From positions 27,607,465 to 27,671,464 of the forward strand of contig CM057464.1 of the NCBI GenBank assembly GCA_030035585.1: a DNA stretch of 64,000 nucleotides. Reading direction: 5' to 3'. The notes under the pieces are model-generated. The model saw nothing but the letters and a program-made list of their open reading frames with translations. It was not told the DNA's origin and ran no database searches. The stretch is from Dugong dugon. Taxonomy: Eukaryota > Chordata > Mammalia > Sirenia > Dugongidae. Of this stretch, positions 44,421-53,549 are shown piece by piece (the stretch's first letter is position 1; the number at the start of each line of letters is the position of its first letter). The position numbers were made by a program, and so were the translations under genes.

Positions 44421-45784
44421 ACAAAACGATGGAAACAACCTAGATGCCCATCAACAGATGAATGGATAAACGAACTATGGTACATACACACAATGGAGTA
44501 CTACGCAACTAGAAAGAACAACAATGCATCTGTGAACCATCTCATAACATGGATAAAACTGGAGGACATTATGCTGAGTGAAATAAGTCAATCACAAAAG
44601 GACAAATATTGTATGAGACCTCTATTGTAAAAACCCATGAAAAAGTTCACATACAAAATGTAACAATCTTGTTGGTTACCAGGGATGGGAGGGGTGGGGG
44701 GGAAATACTAAATAGGCAATAAATAAGTGGTATCTTGGGTGAAGGGTGAGACAGTACACAATACAGGGGAAACCAGCACAACTTGTACAAGGAAAGGTCA
44801 TGGAAGCCCCATAGACACATCCAAACTCCCTGAGGAACTGAATTGCTTGGTGAAGGGCTGTGGGGACCATGGTCTTGGGGAACATCTAGCTCATTGGCAT
44901 GACACAGCTTATAAAGACAATGCTCTACATTCTACCTTGGTGAGTAGTGTCTGGGGTCTTAAAAGCCTGTGAGCGGCCATCTAAGATACTCCACTGGTCT
45001 CATCCCTTCGGGAGCAAGGGAGAATGAAGAGAACAGGATACAAGGAAAAGATTAGTCCAAAGGACTAATGGTCCACAGCTACCAAGGCCTTCACCAGACT
45101 GAGTCCAGTACAGCTAGATGGTGCCCGGCTACAACCACTGACTGCTCTGACCAGGATCACAACAGAGGGTTCTGGACAGAGCTGGAGAGCGATGTAGAAC
45201 ATAATTCTAACTCACAAAAAAAAGACCAGATTCACTGGCCTAAAGGAGACTGGAGAAACCCCGAGAGTATGGCCCCCAGACACCCCTTTAGCTCAGTGGT
45301 GAAGTTATCTCTGAAGTTCACCGTTCAGCCTGAGAGTGGACAGCCCTGTAAAACCAAATGAGACTAACGAGGTACAGGAGTCCAGTGACAAGGGCCAGAA
45401 GGCAGAAAGGGACAAGGAAGCTGGTGATAGGGAACCCGAGGTTGAGTAAGGATATTGTTGATGTGCTGTGAGATTGTAGGGCAACATTTGTAGTAACTGT
45501 TAAATGAGAAACTATTTTGTTCTGTAAGCCTTCATCTTCAGTGAGAATAACCGCACAATTGGAAGAGCATAGTCATTGTCACTGAACTGTGCATGTAGAA
45601 ATTTTTGAAACGGTGTATCTTTGGCTATGTGTATTTTCACCAAAAAGAAAGGTTCAGAAGTTAGAGGGTTGACATGTTGTGGGGTTGTTAACCAATGTCA
45701 TAAAACAATATGTGTACTACTGTTTCATGAGAAACAATTTGTTCTGTAAGCCTTCACCTGAAGTACAATTAAAAAAAAAAAAAC
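44421..45784 (+). mobile_element. Younger L1 3' end (sense) nested in old L1
   Basis: Begins in ORF2 ('aaacgatggaaacaacctag'), has the complete 3' UTR and a short A-rich tail. 'ctacaaagaa' (44411-44420) and 'ctacaaaaaa' (from 45785) form a target duplication with one change. 5'-truncated. Confidence 0.92.
44682..44702 (+). other. G-rich tract of L1 3' UTR (quadruplex candidate)
   Basis: Four or more G runs separated by one or two bases (G3-AT-G3-A-G4-T-G7). Confidence 0.75.
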
Positions 45785-46330
45785 CTACAAAAAAAAATTT
45801 CTAGAACTAGTGAGTGAATTTAGCAAAGTCACGGGGTACAAGGTAAGCATACAAAAAATCAATTATGTTTCTATATACCAGCAATTTAAAAAAATACCAT
45901 TTACAATTGCTCCAGAAAATTTCTCCTAAGTCTAACAAAATATGTGCAGGGTCTGCTTGCTGAAAACTATGAAACACTGACGAAAGAAATTAAAGACAAT
46001 CTAATTAGATAAATGGAGACATATACCATATTCAAGTATTGGATGTCTCAACATAGTTAAAAATTTAATTATCCCCAAATGAATCTATAAATTCAACGTA
46101 ATGTTCATCAAAATGAAAAGGCAAACTGCAAGCTGTAAGAAAATATTTGCAAATCACATATCTGGCAAATAACTTGTATCCTGAATATATAATGAACTCT
46201 CAGAAATCAACATTAAGAAAACAAAGAACCCAATAATAAATGGGAAAAAGATTTGCACGGACACTTGGCAAAGAAGATAAACGGATGGCAAATAAGCATG
46301 TAGAAAAGATGCTCAACAGAATAAGCCATT

Positions 46331-46770
46331 GTTGTTGTTGTTAGATGCCACAGAGTCGGCTCCAACTCATAGCAACCCTACGTACAACAGAATGGAAACG
46401 TTGCTGGGTCCTGCACCATCCTCACAATTGTTGCTGTGTTTGAGCCCATTTCTGCAGCCACTGTGTCAATCCATCTTGTTGAGGGTCTTCCTCTTTTTCA
46501 CTGACCCTCTGCTTTACCAAGCATGACGTCCTTCTCCAGGGATTGGTCCCTCCTGATGACATGTCTACTATCTATAAGGTTTTCACTGGCAACTTTTTTT
46601 TTGGAAATTGCTTGCCGGGTCCTTCTTCCTAGTCTTAGTCTGGAAGCTCTGCCGAAATCTATCCACCATGAATGACCCTGCTAGTATTTGAAATACCAGT
46701 GGCATAGCTTCCAGCATCACAGCAACATGCAAGCCACCACAGTATGACAAGCTGATGGACAAGTGGTGGC
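46331..46770 (-). mobile_element. Internally deleted RTE derivative (antisense)
   Basis: The left part is the RTE 3' end beginning with GTT repeats. The right part ('gaccctgctagtatttgaaa', 'caagccaccacagtatgaca') is the opposite end of the element. The join lies near 46570. The exact 10-bp duplication 'ataagccatt' flanks it (46321-46330, 46771-46780), so it moved as a 440-bp unit. Confidence 0.9.
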
Positions 46771-47118
46771 ATAAGCCATTAGGGAAATGCAAATTAAAAC
46801 CACAATGAAGTAATGATTAGAATTAATGAGTTTGAAAAATTGACAAAACCAAGTTATGTCAAGGATGCAAAGCAACAGAAACTTTCACACATTTCTGTTG
46901 AGAATGCAAAATGGTATGGCTTAGTGGTTTCTTTAAAGTTAAACATACACTTACCACATGACCTAGAATTCTATGCCTAGGTGTCTACCCTAGAGAAAAG
47001 AAAACTTTTACTCACACAAAATCATACACAAATGTTAATAGCAGCTCTATTCATAATCACCAAAATAACACAAATGTTGCTTTGAATGGATAAACAAACT
47101 ATGGTGTACCTATTGCTA

Positions 47119-47290
47119 TTGTTAGGTGCTGTCGGGTCGATTTCGACTCATGGTGACCCCATGTGACAGAGTAAAACTGCCCCATAGGGTTTTCTAAGCT
47201 GTAATCTTTATGGGAGCAGATCGCCAGGTTTTTCTCCCATGGAGCTGCTGGGTGGGTTCAAACCACCAACCTTTTGATTAGTAGTTGTAT
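47119..47290 (-). mobile_element. AfroSINE (antisense) in old L1
   Basis: 'gtcgggtcgatttcgactca' to 'gggttcaaaccaccaacctt'; L1 sequence continues on both sides. Confidence 0.9.
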
Positions 47291-47603
47291 ACAATGGGAT
47301 ACTACTCAACAATAAAAAAGAAAGAACTATGGATATATATAAAACATGGATGAATTTCGAAGGCATTGTGCTGAGTGAAAGAAGTCAGTCTCAAAAATTT
47401 ACATACTATATAATTCCATTTATGACATTCTGGACAAGGTAGAACTAGGCGGGTGGAAAATAGGTCAGTGGTGGCAGGAGCTAGAGATTAGGGGTTAAGT
47501 ACAAAGGCGCAATACAAGACAGTTTTGGGATGACGGGCCTGTTCAGTATTCTGGTTGTGGTGGTAGTTACACAAATCTATACATGTATTGAAACTCATAG
47601 AAC

Positions 47604-47715
47604 TGTTGTTGTTAGATGTCATTGAGTCAGCTCCAGCTCATGGCGAACTTATATATAACAAAACAAAATGTTGCACAGTCCTATGCCATCTTTATGATTG
47701 TTGGTATGTTTAAGG
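47604..47715 (-). mobile_element. RTE 3' end fragment (antisense)
   Basis: 'gttgttgttagatgtcattg' and 'tcctatgccatctttatgat' match the RTE 3' end, in the old L1 3' UTR. Confidence 0.8.
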
Positions 47716-47790
47716 ATACACACATAAAAATAAAGGTCAAAAAGATTGGATCTACATTAATTATAAAAATTACAAACAAAAAAGAGAAAC

Positions 47791-48960
47791 ACAGCTGTTC
47801 TTAAAGAAAATCGTAAGCATAATAGTTAAAGCTAGCCTATTTGTTTAAGTAATATATGTGCTACAATCAAGTTGTATTACATGCACATTTTGTAGAACTC
47901 ACAACCCCTTGAAAAAACTATAGTATCTTTCTGTTTTGTACTATTTGGAGCATAGTTTTATCATTTTAAACGGTTAACAAAATCTTATAGATGTTCAAAC
48001 TCTTCCTGCTTTTATAAGAGTCTGTTGACTGTACATAAAATGTATTTATCCTAAGTACATATAGTGACTCAGATCCTAACTATAGTATCCTTTTTATGAG
48101 CAAGTACCATCTGCTTTATGAAGATTCACTTTATGATGCAATTACTGGCAGTAGTTTGTGAAAAAAGGGCAAGGATTGCCTATGCTGGAGGCAGAGGAGG
48201 CCTGTGTCACTCTACTCTGGGAGTACACTTATCTGTAAATTTGTTGGGTATGAAAGAAACCAGTCCTTGACCTAAGTTTCATGACAATAATTCTATAAGG
48301 ACTGGAATGACTTCTTATCACCTGGAGGCAGCACAGTACAGCAAGAGGAAAAGTGTTCATGGAATTTCAGTTTTGTCCTGATATCACTTATTGGGACTAA
48401 TTATCTGACTTTTCTGGGCTTCATTTGCCTCATTATTAAAACATGACTCTTAGCACTTTGAAGTTCATCCTTGTTCTCTGATGTTGTATATACACTTGTG
48501 TAATTGCTCAGTGTTGCCTGTTACTGATGTTTCTTTTTACCCTTCTTGCCGACATTATTTAGCATCTCATATCTTCCAAAGTTTGCCAGAAAGATTGGCC
48601 TAAATTTTGAAAATAATTTCTTTTGATCAATGCTGTTCATTATTCATTCATTTATATTCCCTGAGCAGCACTGTGGTAGGCACTGGACAACTGGAGATGA
48701 AATGATTATCTGTCTTTAGAATTAATGGTCAATCAGAAGAGAAAAACAAGCAATTATAATACAGAATGATAAGTATTATAATACATGTATGTTCTGGAGG
48801 CAGTAGGAGTACAGGTGGAGGTCAGAAAATGCTTCCTGGATTAGGCTATGAATACTAAGATTTGAAGAATGCGTAGGCATTGACCAGCTAAGATGAAAAG
48901 GTGCTGAGGTGAGAGACTGTCATTCAGAATGGGGAGATTCTTTTAGACCCTGCATAAGGA
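47791..48960. other. Intron F sequence, nothing recognised
   Basis: No gene or clear repeat supported. Confidence 0.45.
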
Positions 48961-48961
48961 G

Positions 48962-49712
48962 TGTGACCCCATGTGTGTCAGAGTAGAACTGCGCTCTACA
49001 GGGTTTTCAAGGCTGTGACCCTTCAGGATTGCTATGCCTCATTTCTGAGGTGCCTCTGTTGTTGTTGTTGTTAGGAGCTGTTGAGTTAGCTCCGACTCGT
49101 AACAGCCCTATATATAACAGCATGAAACACTGCCTGCGCCATCCTCACAATGATTGTTATGCTTGAGCCCATTGTTGCAGCCACTCTATCAGTCCATCTC
49201 GTTGAGGGTCTTCCTCTTTTTCACTGACCCTCTACTTTACCAAGCATGATGTCCTTCTCCAGGGACTGATCCCTCCTGATAACATATCCAAAGTATGTGA
49301 GATGTAGTCTTGCTGTCCTTGCTTCTAAGGAGCATTCTGGTTGTACTTCTTGCAAGACAGAATTGTTTGTTCTTTTGACATTCCATGGTATATTCAATAT
49401 TCTTCACCAACACCATAATTCAAAGGTGTCATTTCTTCTTCGAGCTTCTTTATTCATCATCCAGCTTTCGTATGCATATGAGGTGATTGAAAACACCATG
49501 GCTTGGGCCAGGTGCACCTTAGTCTTCAAGGTGACATCTTTGCTTTTTAAGACTTTAAAGAGGTCTTTTGCAGCAGATTTGCCCAATGCAATGCATCATT
49601 TGATTTCTCGACTGCTGCTTCCATGAGGTGCCTCTAGGTGGATTCAAACTGCCAACCTTTCAGTTAGCAGTTGAGCACTTAACCATTGGGCCACCATGGT
49701 TGAAATTGACTC
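48962..49712 (-). mobile_element. AfroSINE (antisense) split by RTE
   Basis: 48962-49057 and 49636-49712 are the two parts of one SINE ('gtgtcagagtagaactgcgc' and 'cttaaccattgggccacca'). Confidence 0.88.
49058..49624 (-). mobile_element. RTE LINE 3' end (antisense) inside AfroSINE
   Basis: It starts with GTT repeats. On the - strand 49404-49586 reads AAKDLFKVLKSKDVTLKTKV and HLAQAMVFSITSYAYESW, the end of the RTE pol region. The exact 11-bp duplication 'gaggtgcctct' (49047-49057, 49625-49635) is SINE sequence. Confidence 0.94.
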
Positions 49713-49714
49713 TA

Positions 49715-50488
49715 CAGCAACTGATTTGGTTTAGTTTTGTGGTATGAGAAGTCCAGGAGAGTGGTTAGGAAGTCTGACAGTGAATCCTGTTCTGTGCCAT
49801 ACGACATGGTTTGCTTTTATCCTGAAGGCATGAGGAGCCCAACAAAGGAGTCTAATGAGGAACAGGGACATGATCAGATGTTCACTGGGGAGGTTGGATT
49901 GTATATGTAGGTGGTGGGCAGGGAAAAAGAAATGTTGATCCTGGAAACCAGTGTGAAAACCATTACAATAACCCAGGAAGGAATGATGAGTGGCAGAAGA
50001 GACTGAGAAGAGAATTCAGATTCAAGAAATATTAAATAGGTTGAATTGAAAGAGCTTGGAGAAGAATTGGATTAGTGGGGACTTAAGTATAGGACACATG
50101 ATCACTTAATGTGATGCTGCCATTTAAAATAATTAAAACGCACACTTCTGCGTGTAAGTAGTTGGCAAATGTCGCCCTTTACATGGACATTTTGTGCTAT
50201 TTGGAGCATAGTTTCATCAGACGGTGGCATGTAGGTATTGATTTTATAATTAATTTTACAGAGGAAAAAGACAAAGAAGCACCGAAAAGTTACAGAACTT
50301 TGTGAACACCACACAGCTCAAATTCTACCACACTGTGTTTTAGAGTAATCTGATAGTAACATACTTTAAAGAGGGGGCCATTGGAGGCAGGAAGACCAGT
50401 TAGTAAAACATTTTTGAGACTAGCGATAGCAAAATGAGATAAAGGTGGTGGCACTGCTTCAAACTAAGGACTTGAAAAGATATTGACT
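49715..50488. other. Intron F sequence, nothing recognised
   Basis: No gene or clear repeat supported. Confidence 0.45.
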
Positions 50489-50668
50489 AATTGCTGTTGA
50501 GTTGATTCCAACTCATGGCAACCCCATGTGTACAGAGTAGAACTGCTCCATAGACAGGCCAGCCTTGTCTTCCGAGGTGCTTCTGGGTGGGTTCAAACCA
50601 CCAACCTTTCTGTTAGTAGTCGAGAGCTTATTCCTTTGCACCACTACCCAGAGACTGGGACTCCTTCC
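50489..50668 (-). mobile_element. AfroSINE (antisense) with internal deletion
   Basis: 'gctgttgagttgattccaac' and 'gggttcaaaccaccaacctt' are present, with part of the middle missing. Confidence 0.87.
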
Positions 50669-51397
50669 AAACTTGCTAATGAATCTATGCCACCGGGCAG
50701 ACATTAATGCATATAGGAGGGGACAAGCCACTGACATCTTTGAGTGGGGTAACACTATTCTTCGCTCACGTCTGCAAAACTGTTTCAATCAGAAACAATG
50801 GAAGTCAGCTTAGAGCTATAGAAATGCAACATGTCTACATATTTTTAAAAATTTATTTATCTGACTAAAAAATGTATCAAACCTAGGTAACCAAGTTATA
50901 GCTCAAGAAAGTAAAATTCCGTTTAACGGAAATGCCTGCCTAGATAACCCATGTCAGATGTAACACAGTGACAAACCGTTTTTTTCTGCAGTTCCCTTTT
51001 TCTGCCCCAGCACCACCACAGTCACCTTTCCGTACGACATCAAAATTGATGAGTTATACCTTTTTGAGAAACACTGTTGTTTGAAATTAGATTTGGGAGA
51101 TATTTAGCTTTTACCAGTAGTACAATCAGAAACCAGATCTCAGGATGGGTAACAACTGAGGATGTGAATGCTTTTTTGTAATGGGTGGATTTATAGTAGT
51201 TTTGAATGTAGAAACTTCTAAGATTTCACTGCAAACTTGGGGAGAGGCCTCTCCTTGCACTCTCCCATGAAGGCTGAGCCCTGCTCTAGCTGTGTGGGAA
51301 AGAGCTGGCTGGGGAGTTGGAGCTGGACTGCCTACTAGTAATGTGACCAGGCGAATCATTTAGCCTCTCTCAGCCTCAGTTTCCTTCTCTATAACCA
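50669..51397. other. Intron F sequence, nothing recognised
   Basis: No gene or clear repeat supported. Confidence 0.45.
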
Positions 51398-51597
51398 GTT
51401 GCAACCAGGTCGATTCTGACTCATGTTGACCCCATGTGTGTCAGAGCAGAACTGTGCTCCATAGTGTTTTCAAAGGCTGATTTTCCAGAAGTAGATCACC
51501 AGGCCTTTCTTCCAAGGTGCCTGTAGGTGGACTCAAACCTCGAACCTTTCTGTTAACAGCCAAGAGCATTAACCATTTGAACCACTCAGGGACTCCT
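51398..51597 (-). mobile_element. AfroSINE (antisense)
   Basis: 'aggtcgattctgactcatgt' to 'aaccactcagggactcc'; flanks 'ttccttctctataa' and 'ccttccctctctataa' look duplicated. Confidence 0.9.
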
Positions 51598-51599
51598 TC

Positions 51600-52019
51600 C
51601 CTCTCTATAAAATGAACATAATAATGGTAACTATCTCATGAAGACATTGTAAAGGTAAAATTGGATTACTCATGATAAGCACTTAGTATAAAGCCTACCA
51701 ATAATATTGAATATGTTAATATTAAATTGGTTAATATATTTAATTAATATTAAATGTAAGAGTGTGCAATTCCTGCCTATTTATAATAGTTAGCCTGGGT
51801 ACATCCAACTTCAATGCCAATCACTGTGAGATTATACTTTAAAAAGAAGTATAAATACAACCCTCTTTGACTAATAATTCTTCCCTAGTGAGGGACATTA
51901 GCCCAAGTATGGTCTTTATTGTCCTATGGTGATGAGAGGAGTGGGATTGTGAAGTGTGAATGTAGAGAAAACAAAAAATTCTGTCATTGTAAAAATCAGA
52001 CTGTGTTCTTATTTCTCAG
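51600..52019. other. End of intron F, AT-rich, nothing recognised
   Basis: Contains a TTAATATTAAAT-rich stretch; no gene or repeat family supported. Confidence 0.5.
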
Positions 52020-52160
52020 GTATATTAAGGAAACAAACATCAAAAATGACCCCAATGAACTCAACAACCTTATCAAGAAAAACTGTGATGTGGTAACATG
52101 GACCCCACGACCAGGAGCCACCCTTGATCTGGGTAGGATGCTAAAGGACCCAACAGACAG
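52020..52160 (+). CDS. CMAH: CMAH exon G (last exon visible)
   Basis: This 141-nt exon follows ATTTCTCAG and ends before GTTTGG. Its first base completes Lys; it then encodes YIKETNIKNDPNELNNLIKK, NCDVVTWTPRPGATLDL and GRMLKDPTD, ending in two bases of a split Ser. It is clearly CMAH. Cys in KKNCDVV replaces the Ser I recall in orthologues, and Ile replaces Thr in KETNI. The exon lies 20.7 kb from exon F. The next exon (expected to begin near KGIVEPPEG) was not found in the remaining 11.8 kb. Confidence 0.95.
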
Positions 52161-53549
52161 GTTTGGCTTAAATATTTATAAAGGATAAAAATGCTTTATG
52201 AATTTCTTCCAATATTATGAGAAAATAAATGCTACACCTCTTACCTCATGACAGAGTCCCTATTTTGTAGCAATATTATGCTTTTGTTGACTAACATGCT
52301 GTCTTAGTTACCCAGTGCTGCCATAACAAAAACACCACAAGTACATGGCTTTAAAGAAAAGAAATTTATTTTCTCATAGTTCTGGAAACCAGAAGTCTGA
52401 ATTCAGGGCATGGCTCTAGCGGGAAGTCTTCCTTTGTCTATTTCAGCTTCGAGTAGCTGCTGCCGATCTTTGGATCTCCTGGCATCTGCCTTCCCCCCGT
52501 ATGCCTGTGTCTACTCTGTTTTGTTTTGTTTTTTTTCTTTTTCCTTTTTTAAAGTGTGCTTTAGGTGAAGGTTTACAAAGCAAATTAGTTTCTCACTAAA
52601 CAATACACATATTGTTTTGTGACATCGGTTGCCAATTCCACAACATGTCAACACTCTTCCCTTCTCAACTTTGGGTTCCCTATTACCAGCTTTTCTGTCC
52701 ACTCCTGTCATCTCATCCTTGTCTCTGGGCTGGTGTGCCCATTTAGTCTCGTTTTGTTTTATGGGCCTATCCAATCTTTGGCTGAAAGGTGAACCTCGGG
52801 AGTGACTTCAGTACTGAGTTAAAAGGTTGTCCAGGGACCATACTCTCTGGGCTTCTCCAGTCTCTTTGAGGCCAGTAAGTCTGGCCTTTTTTTGTGAGTT
52901 AGAATTGTGTTCTACATTCTTCTCCAGCTCTGTCTGGGACCCTCTACTGTGATTCCTGTCAGAGCAGTCAGTGGTGGTAGCTGGGCACCATCTAGTTGTG
53001 TTGGACTCAGTCTGGTAGAGGCTGTGGTAGTTGTGGTCCATTGGTCCAAAGTTGTGGTACTTTGGACTAATCTTTCCTTGTGTCTTTGGTTTTCTTTATT
53101 CTCCCTTGCTTCAGATGGAGTATCTTAGATGGAGTATCTTAGATGGCCTCTCACAGACTTTTAAGAACTAAGATGCTACTAACCAAAGTAGGATGTAGAA
53201 CATTTTCCTTATAAACTATGTTATGCCAATTAAGCTGGATGTCCCCAGAGACCACGGTCCCTAGCCCTCAGCCCTAATTTGATCCCTCAGGGAGTTTGGA
53301 TATGTCTACGAAGCTTCCATGACCTTGCTTTGGTCAAGTTGTGCTAACTTCCCCAGTATTGTGTACTGTCTTACCCTTCACCAAAGTTGCCACTTATTTA
53401 TTATTTAGTTAGTTCTTTTCCCTCCCATCCCCTCCCCTCACTAGTAATCATTAAAGATTGTTTCTTTCTGTGTGTAAACCTTTTCATGAGTTTTTATAAT
53501 AGTGGTCTCAGACAATATTTGTACTTTTGTGCCTGACTTATTTCACTCA

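Larger units (their letters stand above)
44136..47790 (+). mobile_element. Old L1, sense 3' segment
   Basis: Sense L1 from the reverse transcriptase palm ('ttcaacattatgctggaagt', 'acagatgacatgattgtcta') through the ORF2 end to the 3' UTR ('aaatctatacatgtattgaa'). Split by a younger L1 (44424-45784), RTE (46331-46770), AfroSINE (47119-47290) and RTE (47604-47715). Confidence 0.82.
14419..52160 (+). other. CMAH: CMAH gene, internal part (seven exons, gene extends beyond window)
   Basis: CMAH hydroxylates CMP-Neu5Ac to CMP-Neu5Gc in the cytosol, using the cytochrome b5 / b5 reductase electron chain; the sugar is then added to glycans. The family has an N-terminal Rieske iron-sulphur region and a metallo-beta-lactamase-like region, about 580-590 residues in all. 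The seven exons here translate to about 315 residues, roughly residues 90-400 by comparison with mammalian CMAH from memory. Intron lengths are 2148, 8068, 992, 944, 3951 and 20693 bp. All joins keep phase and all sites are GT/AG. The Rieske exons before 14419 and the last exons after 52160 were not found. Whether the whole gene works cannot be judged from this part. Confidence 0.95.
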
